A model generated the notes under the pieces. It worked only from the letters and a program-made list of their open reading frames with translations, was not told where the DNA came from and did not search any database. Shown one piece after another: positions 24,011 to 33,862 of a DNA stretch of 60,000 bases (position 1 is the stretch's first letter; every line of letters begins with the position of its first letter). The position numbers and the translations under genes are program-made. Where the stretch lies: positions 725,855-785,854 of the forward strand of contig RPFO01000288.1 in the NCBI GenBank assembly GCA_009746045.1, in the 5' to 3' direction. Source of the stretch: Mesostigma viride (lineage: Eukaryota > Streptophyta > Mesostigmatophyceae > Mesostigmatales > Mesostigmataceae).

Positions 24011-24300
24011 CAAATTGCATATAAACACACATCTTTGCACGTGCATTGGTTATCATGGGGTATATTGCATGCATCAACCAAAATAATCACATGTCATTGA
24101 ATCACATACTGAACGTAAATCCATTTCCGTGTAAAACATGGCTGGCCACTAGCAAACACATGTATCTTATGCCCACCATTATGCAACATGACCATGCATG
24201 GACAGTTGGCATGTTGGGCTTCATTCTTGCAACAAGACTAGCATGCTTGACAGGACAAAGAGACGCCTTTACTCCTATCGAAGCTTTCACACATTCCCCA

Positions 24301-26386
24301 TCATTCCCATGCTTCCTCCTCATCATCATCGCTACTCTCGCTACTCTCACAAACAAAAGAAAGTTGGGGCTCTTCCGCCCCCGTCTCAGCGTCGGCCGCG
24401 GCACCATCCTGAAAAAACTTTTCGCGGCCAAAGGCATTAGCCGCATGAGGGCACCCGCAGATGAACTTTAAGACTTCCTCCAACGTGGTGTACGTCGCTC
24501 CCTTGCCGTCGGACCGAACCGTCTCGATCTTCAAAGCCCCGCCATTCTCATGTACTTCTGTGACCCACCCGTGAAAACGGGTCTTGGCAGCACCCCACAA
24601 GGCGCACAGCCTTCTCCCTTTCAGCGCGTGCAGCCCGTGCTCAACAAAGTGTGCCGCACATGCAGCTTTTGACGTCGCTGCAGCAGCTTGCTGTGTTTGA
24701 AAACCAGCAAAGTGCACGTGTGGGTGGTCATCCAAGGCCTGGAGGGTTGCACGAGATAGCTTACGTGCTGCTGTCAGCGACGGAGTGTGGACAGCCTGCC
24801 CTGATGCACCAACTGTCCAGTGTTGAACGATGATTTCCGATGCCGACACCGTCAGGCCCGGCCCACCGCCTGCGAGCGAGAGCTTGTTAAACTGCCCTTC
24901 CCAGGAGGGTGAGTAAAACACGGAAACAGTCAGAGTCCCGCGTGAACGAACAGTAGACGCATCCATGACCTTCACCAAGAGCTCCTCTGGCCAGGGCATG
25001 CCTTCCCCGCACGTCACCGCAGGTCTCTTGATGATGAGAAAGTCTCCACGGGAGATAATGCCGGGATTTACGGAAAAAATATGATCCGCAGTCGCAATGG
25101 TCCGTGCACCACCGGTGGCATCCGCAGGCTCATTGGAGGCAACTCCAGTAGGAGGATTGGAGGCAAGCGTGGCAGGCGTGGCAGATGCGGCCGGCAGGCG
25201 CTCAGCCTCGCGTCGCGCCCGGTGAATGGCAGTTTGCACCTCGTGCCGGCGGTTGCCTGCATGGCTGATAATTGGGTGCAGCGGCGCTTCCAAAGCACGG
25301 GCAGCCCGCATCACCGCCTGATCCCCTGCACTGTGGAGGCAAAAAGGGAGGGGCTTGTGTTTTTGCTGCTCCCTGCACTCCGTCAGAGCTTGGATCATGC
25401 GGTCAAACACCGACGCTTCTTCTTCCACTTGCTCCGGCTCAGCGGGGAAGCCGCGGATCTCCTCGTTGAGCTCTGCTTGCTTTGCATCCGTCATGATGTC
25501 TGGAAACACTCGGTTGAGTTTAGAGCAATGACGGCGGATTGCGCGATCACCATCCCAATCCGCAAACGCGGCAACACCTGGGCTGCCCTTGGGCGCCTTG
25601 GTCGCCTCCATGACTAGCACGCCGCGGAGCTCTTTGCCATCACTCACACGCTTCGAAGAGACAGTAACCATGTCGCATGGCTCCTCGTTCGGCCCAAGAG
25701 GCCTCCAATAGTTGGCGGGCACATCAGCTAACGCCTCTGCCGTGGCAAGTCGGTAGCGCAAAAAGCAGTCATCACCAACGTCCGCCCCTGCACCTTCCTC
25801 GTGATGGCCGAATAGCTCGATATCAAATATCTTGCTGACCGGCCGCTGCTCCACCACAGGTTGGTTGGTTGACGCGTCCATAACCACGTCAGCAGACTTG
25901 ACCCAACGCCCAAGATCTGGGTCTATGCAGCCTCGAAGCCACGTTTTGAAGTCCAGCGCTGCATTGACGAGCTGCAAGCAACAAGCATAGAACAAACAGT
26001 TGCAATAAGAGGCGAGTAAGCAAGGTGATTATTGGTTAACTATGGCATGCTACATATGGAAAACAAGAAGAAGCCGGAAGAAATTCATAGTATTTTAAAG
26101 AAAACCAACCTTGGCAGATGGCGGCAGTGGGTTTATTGTCGCCATGCTCCCGGATGGGCCTTGCTCGTAGAAGTGTGCAAAGGCACGCGTCAGCCCTTGC
26201 AACACATCTTGAAATGTCAGCATGAGCACCGGTGCGAGATCTGACACGCGGTTCTTCATCCCGTTGTACCACCGGATAAACCAACCAAATCTCTGATCAG
26301 CGTCATTATGGGTGTGCCCCGGGGGCAGGCGGCACACCCTGATGAGAGAAAAGAGACGGCGGTTAATGAGAACCGCTAGAAAGCCC
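24301..26386 (-). CDS. transposase-like gene, C-terminal half (exons 26386..26110 and 25971..24301)
   Basis: The upstream exon begins abruptly at the retrotransposon junction and reads MGFLAVLINRRLFSLIRVCR followed by LPPGHTHNDADQRFGWFIRW, a GHTHxDxD motif typical of DUF7869-like putative transposase domains of eukaryotes. It ends AAG|GTTGGT in phase 0. A 138-bp GT-AG intron (25972-26109) follows, and the acceptor TTGCTTGCAG|CTCGTC resumes in phase 0 with LVNAALDFKTWLRGCIDPDL. The final exon adds about 556 residues ending in an acidic SSDDDEEEAWE tail before the stop at 24301. That last domain is not one I recognise. The upstream half lies at 31775-33206 beyond the nested element. In the current state no intact protein can be made from this copy without excision. 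Confidence 0.7.
25972..26109 (-). other. 138-bp GT-AG intron
   Basis: Donor AAG|GTTGGTTTTC, acceptor TGCTTGCAG|CTC, phase 0 on both sides. It shows that the element's gene is expressed through the spliceosome and not as a compact prokaryote-style ORF. Confidence 0.7.
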
Positions 26387-26521
26387 ATTCTATTAACCGT
26401 GGAACTCCAGGGTAACCAGACTCTTTATTAAAACAATAAGTAGAGCACATCGGGAAGTGGCCCTCAACTGGCCATCCTTACCCATGGGAACACTTTATGT
26501 CCAAAAAGGCTAGCCTTACCC
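26387..26521 (-). repeat. B2 split direct repeat of the DIRS/PAT element
   Basis: It starts ATTCTATTAACCGTGGAACT on the plus strand and ends CTAGCCTTACCC; it is the same as 26933-27067. The outermost position is the junction with the disrupted gene. Confidence 0.85.
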
Positions 26522-26554
26522 CCAAACAGGCAACACACAGGGAGGGCGGGTGGG

Positions 26555-26932
26555 AAAACAAAAGAGACCGCCATGAGCTAGGTGAGCAAGCTTTTATCGT
26601 GTTTCAAGGCCAACGGCTCTCTACCAACGGCCAGATCCGGCAACGGCCTCTAAACAGTTTTAGCCGTCAAGTTTTACTTCAGATATTGCCTGTTGCAAAC
26701 CCGTCCGCAATCACAGATCTGCTAGGAGAACCTAGACGCAAAAATCCGTCGTCAAGGTACTCAGCACACCGTCAAGGTATGGGCCGCAACAATTAGGCCA
26801 TATCTTCCGTAATACTCGTACACTAGAAGCCTAATCAACCTTATTACGATCACATCACCCAGCTCTATTTCACCTAGCATCAGCGGCTCCCCTTCCGTAT
26901 CACTATAAAGAAACTATGTTCAGAGAACCCCG
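26555..26932 (-). repeat. A2 split direct repeat of the DIRS/PAT element
   Basis: A 378-bp repeat identical by eye to 31397-31774, from AAAACAAAAGAGACCGCC to CAGAGAACCCCG. It abuts B1 directly, forming the B1A2 internal junction thought to template circle closure. Confidence 0.9.
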
Positions 26933-27067
26933 ATTCTATTAACCGTGGAACTCCAGGGTAACCAGACTCTTTATTAAAACAATAAGTAGAGCACATCGGG
27001 AAGTGGCCCTCAACTGGCCATCCTTACCCATGGGAACACTTTATGTCCAAAAAGGCTAGCCTTACCC
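26933..27067 (-). repeat. B1 split direct repeat of the DIRS/PAT element
   Basis: A 135-bp copy of B2 lying just downstream of the recombinase stop codon on the coding strand. Confidence 0.85.
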
Positions 27068-27143
27068 TTACATCCCTCCCTGGCGACCCAAGCCAGGGGC
27101 AAAACAAAAACCGGTGGACGCATAAGACAAGAATGAAGGGAAC

Positions 27144-28411
27144 TTAAGAGGAAGGCAGAGAAAAGACGCTCCGCCAAATGCGCGGGGGGCAGGCGGCGAT
27201 AGCCCGAACCAGGGCGTCAGGAAGGGTGAGGGCCAAGCTCCGGTGCAATCCCACATAGTGGGCGACAGTTTTGCTGCTGCGCCAGCGACCCCGATGCTGA
27301 ATATCAGCCATGCTGCGCTGCCGCAAAAAATCATAGGTAGCCCCCCCATGCCGCAGCCCGTGAATGGTAAACACCGTGTCGACCCCCAAAGCTTGCGTGG
27401 CCTGATGCCAAACCCGGCTGAACTGGGCATAATCGTAAGGGAACACCCGCTCCCAGGCCGCCTTGCCACGCATACAAGCCCGCAAGAGGGTCTCAGTCAT
27501 GACATCCTCGATCACCACAGACTGCACCTCCCCCTTAGCCGTCTTAGCTGACATCAACAACAAGGCGCCCCGCTGCGAACCCCGCAACCGAACATCAGGC
27601 TGCAAGCGCACATGGCCGACCAACAGGTTGAGCGCCTCCGATACCCGCAGGTATTGTTGGAAAATAACGATGACCATCATAGCCGCACGAGGCTGCCGCT
27701 GGAGCACCATAGTACAAGCAAGCGCAAACGCAGCCTCCCATGGAATGGGGGGGGGGCACGAGGGGGTGCCAACGTGCGCCAGCCAGCCAAAACACTTCGT
27801 GCCAAGGCCCAATCCCGCACCTCCCGGGGGAAGTACAAATTCAGGCCCATAAGCGCATTGACACACAACTGGCGGCTGTAACACCGTGAGTGCGCCCAAG
27901 CGACATACTCGCAATAGTATTCCTCTATCGTCAAGCCGCGCAACAAGCTGCCAACCCGACCCCGCCGGCTCGCCCACCATGCGAAAAAGGACCTAAGACC
28001 CCGATGGTAAACCATCAAAGTAGCCGGCTTCACCTTGCCCTCAAGAAGGGTCAAGTAGCTAGCGCCAAGCCGAGGCCCGGGATTGGGATGAACACCCTCG
28101 CGAGTCAAATCGCGGACCCACCCGGCCACCGAGGCAGCCATGGAAAGCCCCCGCGAAGGCCCATCCGCAGGCTGAAGCTCACTTGGCGTCCAGACCCATT
28201 GTGAGCGGCTGCCGGTGACCAACGTAAGAGCGCACAACCGGCGGCATTGCTTGTTTAACCGGTAAGAAGAGGAACGCCCTTTAGCCAAGCAGCCCAAAGC
28301 GGCAGTGGAGTCCACTAACCTCACCACCCGCTTACCCCATGTTCCGAGGTTCCGGGCCGAGCGCTCCACCCCCTTCACAGCGGCCCGCACTTCCTTCTCG
28401 TTGATGTGCAT
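27144..28411 (-). pseudogene. end of RNase H plus tyrosine recombinase (YR), one frameshift at a C-run
   Basis: From 28411 the frame gives the end of RNase H (VVRLVDSTAALGCLAKG; WTPSELQPADGPSRG). An REGVHPNPGP stretch follows, and then the recombinase N-terminal core-binding region (LTLLEGKVKPATLMVYHRGL). At about 27747-27757 a run of about ten Cs on the coding strand shifts the frame, and the catalytic domain continues in the frame ending at 27144. That domain has the first arginine in FQQYLRVSEALNL, HGLRHGG (HxxR), the HRGRW box, and the nucleophile tyrosine in VAHYVGLH. All four catalytic hallmarks are present. The homopolymer shift could be a sequencing error. The enzyme would integrate the circular cDNA. 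Confidence 0.75.
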
Positions 28412-30219
28412 GGTCGAATCGCGCCAGCGACTCTTGATCCCGACGCGCCATCGCCCGTGGATGATGGCTTTTCCGCGGCCTTGGTCAAGGGTCTAGGCCC
28501 GGCATACATGGCCTCACCTGGGGTGAGGAGGGTTGGGTAACCCCGCACCTCCCGGGCCCGAGCTAATTCCGTCACCTCAGCTGGGGCCATCTCAGCGTAG
28601 ACAACCCCCTGCCCAAAACTAGACGCATCCGAGGCCACCACCACCGGAGCCAGGGCAGCCCCCCGGTCCACACGGAGCATGGGGGCCAACGCCATGGCAC
28701 ACTCGAGCTCATCGCGCACACCTTGCCACAAAGGTCGCGTTCGCTGGCCCCACCCCTTGAGGTTGATGAACTTAAAACTCTGCTGCCATATGGACAAGCA
28801 AGTGCGGCTGAGCATCTGCAGCCACACCCACCGGCCCACGACGGCCGCCAGCGCCTCAGCGGTAGCGCGTCCCCTCTCGAGGAGTACACGAGTGTGCGCA
28901 ACCACAAGGGTGAGCTGCTTAGCTGTCGGCTCCAACACCCCATCCCGCCGGTGAACAACACCCAGAGCTTCTAGCTCGTCCTCCCCCTCCGGGCTAGCCA
29001 TGATCGTCTTGTCCTTGGAGGGCACAAGGTTGTTAGGCGCGTACCCGTCTTCAATAGCACTCGCGATTAAGCGATTCACCGCCTCGCACGTGCGCCCATT
29101 GCTGACCACCAGGTCATCAATAGTGATGGATACCATAGGGGCAGGGGGGTCCTCAAGGTCGATTTGCATCTCCCTCGTGCTCTCCTCCTTGTACTCGATG
29201 GCTAGGGCGGTTGGGTTACCCCATGCATTCCGAAGCACGGTCAGCTCCCCTACACTTGTGAGGCGGTTCACCTGCCGTCTAGGATCCAAAGCGCCCGTGG
29301 CATAGAGGACCATCTCATGGATGGCTTCCCCTAGCGCTACAGCGTGGGAGTGCCCCATGGCCAGCACTTTCAGCACTGGCCACACCCTCCTCCGCCGCCC
29401 CGGCAGCCCGACATCGGTGGACCACACATCAGGTAGCCCTTGATAATCCCACCACCACTCCGGCACTTGGATGGTATAGTAATACGAGACCAGATCGCTC
29501 TTGGCCGTGTAGCACCGACCCTTGATATAGACCTCCGAGTATATGCCCAGGTGGGGTAACACCGTCTTAGGGGGGTCCACCCACAGTGCGTTCCCCAACT
29601 TCTTATTCACAATGAGCCTTAACTCCCCCACTCCTTTGGCCACCCCAAAACATCCGTCTACCCACTTTGGCCGCGTCTCTCGGAACTCCACCATCCCCAC
29701 GTCCGCTGCCCTCCCCATCAACTTGCCCCACTCCGCCATGGTGCACCCTCGGCTGGGGGCAGGTACATTCCAATACCTCGCACTGGCAGCCACCTCCGGC
29801 TTGATGCAGTTGGCTTCGCTCGCGTACACCTCTCGCCAACTAGGTCGTAGCGCCAGCAAATCCAGCAGCTTCGCCTTTCCTGCCACCTCGCGCTTCGGCA
29901 GACTCACCCGCTCCGCCACAAGTTGTTCATACTTATTACATTTCCCATAGATTAGATCACTTCCTTCTGCGGGGCCTGTCGCAACGCCGGTTACGCGGCG
30001 ACTGTACCACTCGCAGTGCTTCTTGACCCTTTTCAGGGCCTCCGCCGTTCCTCTGGAGCACGCGCCTCCAGATTTAGGCGGAGGGTCTGCCCCCCCGTGC
30101 CATAGCCAATTCAACCACGTAATCACCTTGTGTTGTAGAGTGAAGGTCCGGCGGCGGCGAGTTGCACGCTGGCGTCTGCGTGCTGACCTCACTCTCCCCC
30201 ACGTAGTGCTTAGAGGCAT
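28375..30219 (-). CDS. DIRS/PAT reverse transcriptase-RNase H (frameshifted near 28430)
   Basis: I place the start at 30219 (MPLSTTWGRVRSARRRQRAT), 48 bp after the gag stop; the open frame extends further upstream only as an overlap with gag. A basic N-terminus is followed by the RT domain: FRETRPKWVDGCFGVAKG, SDLVSYYYTIQVPEWWW (motif A-like), and SITIDDLVVSNG with IDD in place of YxDD. RNase H begins at VVASDASSFGQGVVYAE with its first aspartate. The frame closes at 28375, but the true RNase H continuation (GRWRVGIKSRWRDST, then HINEKEVRAAVKG) lies in the -1 frame, the switch falling near a GGAAAAG at about 28430. This is either a disabling indel or a frameshift site. Confidence 0.75.
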   Translation of the reverse strand: MPLSTTWGRVRSARRRQRATRRRRTFTLQHKVITWLNWLWHGGADPPPKSGGACSRGTAEALKRVKKHCEWYSRRVTGVATGPAEGSDLIYGKCNKYEQLVAERVSLPKREVAGKAKLLDLLALRPSWREVYASEANCIKPEVAASARYWNVPAPSRGCTMAEWGKLMGRAADVGMVEFRETRPKWVDGCFGVAKGVGELRLIVNKKLGNALWVDPPKTVLPHLGIYSEVYIKGRCYTAKSDLVSYYYTIQVPEWWWDYQGLPDVWSTDVGLPGRRRRVWPVLKVLAMGHSHAVALGEAIHEMVLYATGALDPRRQVNRLTSVGELTVLRNAWGNPTALAIEYKEESTREMQIDLEDPPAPMVSITIDDLVVSNGRTCEAVNRLIASAIEDGYAPNNLVPSKDKTIMASPEGEDELEALGVVHRRDGVLEPTAKQLTLVVAHTRVLLERGRATAEALAAVVGRWVWLQMLSRTCLSIWQQSFKFINLKGWGQRTRPLWQGVRDELECAMALAPMLRVDRGAALAPVVVASDASSFGQGVVYAEMAPAEVTELARAREVRGYPTLLTPGEAMYAGPRPLTKAAEKPSSTGDGASGSRVAGAIRPCTSTRRKCGPL

Positions 30220-30266
30220 TGTAGGAAGAGGCAGTGGGAAGGGGGAGCGGTTTACCCTTTCGGTGT

Positions 30267-31325
30267 TTACTTGGTTTGCTGGGCCTTGCCCAGCTTCTCC
30301 ATCATCGTGGCGCTTTGCAGGGCCATCTTCATGGCCGGGTTGCTCACCAAGGAGGCATCTTCCTTGAGAGCAAGGAGGTGGCCAGCCACCTTCCACCCTC
30401 CTGACCCCTGGCTCTCCACTAGGAGCATGGCTGCCACCACCCTCATGAGATACTCTACCCCAGCCAACTCCCCGGCTGCCGGCCCCAACTCCTTGAAGAG
30501 TGTGTCCATGGCCAGGGCGATGTTCATGACCACCTTCCTGCTTTCCTGGTTCCTCCACCCCCCTTGGCGAGTAGCCATGATCCAACTCTTTATCCCCCCT
30601 CCATTGTCGTTGGCATCCTCGAGCACCTCGGGGAGCACTCTCTCTTGCACCCTCCAATTCACCACTTGTGCTCGAGTGGGCAGCGTCACCCCTTTGGTCT
30701 TTTTCGGCTTCCTGGAAGCCCCATCTGCCCCGGCCAGCGCATCCTTCAATTTCGTCAGGAAATCCTCTTCCTCGGACTCCTCCTCCTCCTCCTCTTCTTT
30801 GCCCGCCTGCCCCTGCTTGCCAATAATAGCCGCCAGCTCCAAGAGCTGCTCCCTCACATCCCCCGCGGCCTTTCCCTTGCTCGGGGCTGGGCTTCCGACT
30901 TTTTTCGTCCCCTTTTTCGCCCCTTTCGTGGGCCGGCGTGGTGGCTGCATCTCCTCTTCGTCCGAGTCCGCCAAGTCCCGGGCGCTTTGGAGGGCTGCCA
31001 CTAGCGCTTCGTTTGGGTCCGCTGCTGCCAGAATTTCAGGCCCGTCCACGTGGTCGACCAGCAGTCCAACGACGGACTCCAGCTGGGCCGCAGACCACCG
31101 GCTGACAGTAGTTACCCAGTCGGTCCCGAGGACCGCCTCAAAGGCAGCGCACACTTCAGGCAGGCCCGAGCAAGTGGAGAGCTCCTGATGGAGCCTTTTC
31201 TTCTGCGTCGGCCAGCCTAGTCGGCCCTTTCCCGTCTGTTTAGTAGCTGTCGGCACCTCGGGATTAGCTTTCGGTAATTGCTTCCCAGCACCTGTCGAAC
31301 CTGGCTTCCGCCCGGGCTTCGGCAT
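30267..31325 (-). CDS. DIRS/PAT gag-like protein
   Basis: A 352-residue first ORF of the DIRS/PAT element. It has a basic N-terminus (MPKPGRKPGSTGAGK), a central low-complexity linker with a lysine/proline-rich tract and an acidic run (GKEEEEEEESEEED near residue 185), and a hydrophobic helical C-terminal half (ESRKVVMNIALAMDTLFKEL; EYLMRVVAAMLLVESQ) of the sort that assembles. There is no zinc knuckle, which is usual for DIRS-type gag. Position 5' of RT in a complete element is the main reason for the call. Confidence 0.65.
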   Translation of the reverse strand: MPKPGRKPGSTGAGKQLPKANPEVPTATKQTGKGRLGWPTQKKRLHQELSTCSGLPEVCAAFEAVLGTDWVTTVSRWSAAQLESVVGLLVDHVDGPEILAAADPNEALVAALQSARDLADSDEEEMQPPRRPTKGAKKGTKKVGSPAPSKGKAAGDVREQLLELAAIIGKQGQAGKEEEEEEESEEEDFLTKLKDALAGADGASRKPKKTKGVTLPTRAQVVNWRVQERVLPEVLEDANDNGGGIKSWIMATRQGGWRNQESRKVVMNIALAMDTLFKELGPAAGELAGVEYLMRVVAAMLLVESQGSGGWKVAGHLLALKEDASLVSNPAMKMALQSATMMEKLGKAQQTK

Positions 31326-31396
31326 CCCAGCCGCTTTGCAGAAAGGAATTCTGGGCGTCAGCTACGCTGCCCCTGACCCCTGTCGCCGCCTTCGTT

Positions 31397-31774
31397 AAAA
31401 CAAAAGAGACCGCCATGAGCTAGGTGAGCAAGCTTTTATCGTGTTTCAAGGCCAACGGCTCTCTACCAACGGCCAGATCCGGCAACGGCCTCTAAACAGT
31501 TTTAGCCGTCAAGTTTTACTTCAGATATTGCCTGTTGCAAACCCGTCCGCAATCACAGATCTGCTAGGAGAACCTAGACGCAAAAATCCGTCGTCAAGGT
31601 ACTCAGCACACCGTCAAGGTATGGGCCGCAACAATTAGGCCATATCTTCCGTAATACTCGTACACTAGAAGCCTAATCAACCTTATTACGATCACATCAC
31701 CCAGCTCTATTTCACCTAGCATCAGCGGCTCCCCTTCCGTATCACTATAAAGAAACTATGTTCAGAGAACCCCG
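31397..31774 (-). repeat. A1 split direct repeat of the DIRS/PAT element
   Basis: The coding-strand 5' terminal repeat, 378 bp, identical by eye to A2. It provides the in-frame GVL-stop that now terminates the upstream half of the disrupted gene. Confidence 0.9.
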
Positions 31775-33206
31775 AATAGCTCGCTATTCATGTTGTCCCC
31801 ACCCCCGTCCACTTGAAGGACGAGTGTCGTGGCAAGGCCAAACTCGCGGATCTCAGGATTGTGGGACCTTTCCCATGGTCGCTCAACCACCACTTCCAAC
31901 AATTGGTGTGTGAGCAGCGTCGCAGTGACACGCCCTGAATTACCAGAAACCTCAGAATTGGCTACCCAAGGCATAATCACCCAGAAGTACGTCCTCACTC
32001 CATGCAAAATCGAGCAAACCAGCTGGTAGGGTATATGTAGCTTGCGGCTGCTAAGCCACTCTTTCGAGGCGCTGCCCCTGGTTGGAACCGCCGTCTTCAT
32101 TTTCGCCAGACCATCGATGACTATGGAAACAAAATAGTGCTTGGCGCCCTCAAACCTTCGTTGCAGGTAAGCCATCCGTTCCCCATTAAAGAAGTCGGTG
32201 TGATCAGCTAACTTCTCTTTGAAAGCCTCCCACCGGGCCCGGTCAGTGGTACGATAAGACAAGATGGCATCCTTTAACTTCCGGCAGCGGGAGCACTCAC
32301 CCATAATTTTCGTGCGATATTTCTCAATCCGGACTCGCATGCTTATACTCTCACTGCTTCAAAAATTTTCCTGAAAAGCGACATGCTAACTACAGGTGTT
32401 CCGTAGTCCTGCTGCTCTGCAGTGTAGTCCGAGTATAAAGTCTTCTTGCACGGTTGCTCAATGATGCTGGCGCCATCCCGGGGATCCTTCTCAACTGCTG
32501 GGCAGAACCAACGCCGAATCCACAGCTCACAAAGCGCCTTGGCCTCCCCAATCTTGGCAGACACTGACCGGGATACCCCAATGCGCCGTCCAGCAGTGCT
32601 ACCCAAGCCGGACTCCAAATCACGATCACCAGGCAAAGGTCGAGGGCGGGTTGTCTCCTTGACAGCCGCGTGCCACATATTGGGGTTGATATACAAAGCA
32701 CGGCGGAAAGCGGCTTCACACATGCGATGCCGAAACGGGGTTGCCGACTCTGGCTGATGCCTGTCAGCTGGGTAAGTAACGTAGCCATCCACTGCGAAAA
32801 GGAAGCCCTCATCTCGACTGCGTTTGTGACGCAAGCTCCCCGGAATTTCAGTTTCTCGCTGGCCGGCCTGAAAAAGCTGGTTCTTTATAAACTCTTTCCG
32901 ATCCGCAGGCTTCTTAGACCACATGTCGGTCCTCATCGCTCTTATCTCCTCGAAATGCACGCTTCGCAAACAATGGCGGCCACACCCACAGTCCCAGTCC
33001 CTGCTAAGTGCCGCAGCACAGGACGCATCTGTGGTGCATTTTGCTAAGACGGCGGCAGCGCTAAGACGGAGCCCTCGTCTCGCCATGACGAGCAACACGA
33101 CCACCAGGACAAGCAGCGAGAATAGCATTCCAAAAACCTGCGCCCCCGCATCGGGCTCCATAATGCCCAGGCCCTTCATGGCTTTAGGAACTGCGTAATA
33201 ATACAT
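31775..33206 (-). pseudogene. transposase-like gene, N-terminal half (interrupted by DIRS/PAT insertion)
   Basis: From the ATG at 33206 a 287-residue frame begins with a hydrophobic stretch (MLFSLLVLVVVLLVMARRGL), then a cysteine cluster (DCGCGRHCLRSVHFEEIRAM) and the block HRMCEAAFRRALYINPNMWH. It stops at 32343, and the coding sense continues from 32340 in another frame (a one-nucleotide shift): CSRCRKLKD, SIVIDGLAKMKTAVPT, then LVLQVDGGGDNMNSELF at the insertion point. IDG, DGGGDN and, beyond the insertion, GHTHNDAD are the expected acidic motifs of a DUF7869-like RNase H-fold transposase domain. The hydrophobic N-terminus is unusual for a transposase and the real start may be downstream. 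Confidence 0.65.
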
Positions 33207-33239
33207 GGCTTTAGGAACTGCGTAATATTATACGGCCGC

Positions 33240-33275
33240 CCCCTCCCCCTCCCCCTCCCCCTCCCCCTCCCCCTC
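33240..33275 (+). repeat. (CCCCCT)n hexanucleotide run
   Basis: Six CCCCCT-type units just upstream (coding sense) of the transposase-like start. A 26-bp ATGGCTTTAGGAACTGCGTA duplication lies between it and the ATG, and TTCCATCGCT repeats follow it to about 33378. Confidence 0.85.
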
Positions 33276-33433
33276 CAGCTTCCATCGCTTCCATCGCTTC
33301 CATCGCTGGTGCTTCCATCGCTGGTTCATTATCCCCTTGCTTCCATCGCTGGTTCATTATCCCCTTGCTTCCATCGCTGGTGCATTATCATAATTATCCT
33401 TTACATGCAAAGACAGGGCATTCTGGCCAGGAA

Positions 33434-33703
33434 AATTTGGTGGTGCAACGGTGCAACGGTGCAACGGTGCAACGGTGCAACGGTGCAACGGCCAGTGATT
33501 GGCCCGTTCTTGATTTGCTGACATGCAGCCTAGTAAAAATTGGCCGCAAATTCGTCCGGTCGTACGTGGGCACAAGATTTGCGGCCAATTTTTACTAGGC
33601 GCATATCACAAAATCAACTACGGGCCAATCACTGGCCGTTGCACCGTTGCACCGTTGCACCGTTGCACCGTTGCACCGTTGCACCGTTGCACCGTTGCAC
33701 CGT
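33434..33703. repeat. 270-bp palindrome between divergent genes, armed with the 8-bp motif
   Basis: Outer arms: GGTGCAAC runs at about 33434-33490 and GTTGCACC runs at 33638-33703. Next inward: GGCCAGTGATTGGCCCG (33490-33506) against CGGGCCAATCACTGGCC (33621-33637). Innermost: CCTAGTAAAAATTGGCCGCA at 33529 against its complement ending 33599. The 25-bp centre is unpaired. It separates the leftward transposase-like gene from the rightward coiled-coil gene, so it is placed as a bidirectional promoter or operator using the same motif as the element ends. Alternatively it is a fold-back insertion. Confidence 0.8.
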
Positions 33704-33862
33704 GCCACCACCACCGGTGGCACGGCGTGCCACCACCCATTTGTACTCCGTGCCATGGTGCCACCACCGACTCAATAATTCGTGCACTTGGATGCATTTC
33801 GTGGAAATTTTCAGCCATTCTGGCCAGGTATTGGCGTAGTTCGGAAATCCGGATAGCTGAGA

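Larger units (their letters stand above)
26387..31774 (-). mobile_element. DIRS/PAT-like tyrosine-recombinase retrotransposon, complete, 5,388 bp
   Basis: On the minus strand the order is A1 (31774-31397), gag (31325-30267), RT-RNase H (30219 to about 28150), tyrosine recombinase (to 27144), B1 (27067-26933), A2 (26932-26555), a 33-bp spacer, and B2 (26521-26387). This A1-ORFs-B1A2-B2 arrangement is the split direct repeat of PAT, Ngaro and the algal TOC-type elements, which integrate by recombination of a circular intermediate and make no target duplication. The two A copies look identical and the two B copies look identical by eye, so the insertion is recent. It sits inside the transposase-like gene of the 14-kb transposon. 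Confidence 0.85.

Noticed and set aside
26497-26796. Identical small ORFs in the two A repeats (26497-26796 and 31441-31638)
   Set aside because: They lie within the split direct repeats, antisense to the element, with no recognisable domain.
30220-30657. N-terminal extension of the DIRS/PAT RT frame upstream of 30219
   Set aside because: It overlaps the gag coding sequence in another frame and is low-complexity Gly/Arg/Glu; the ATG after the gag stop is the better start.
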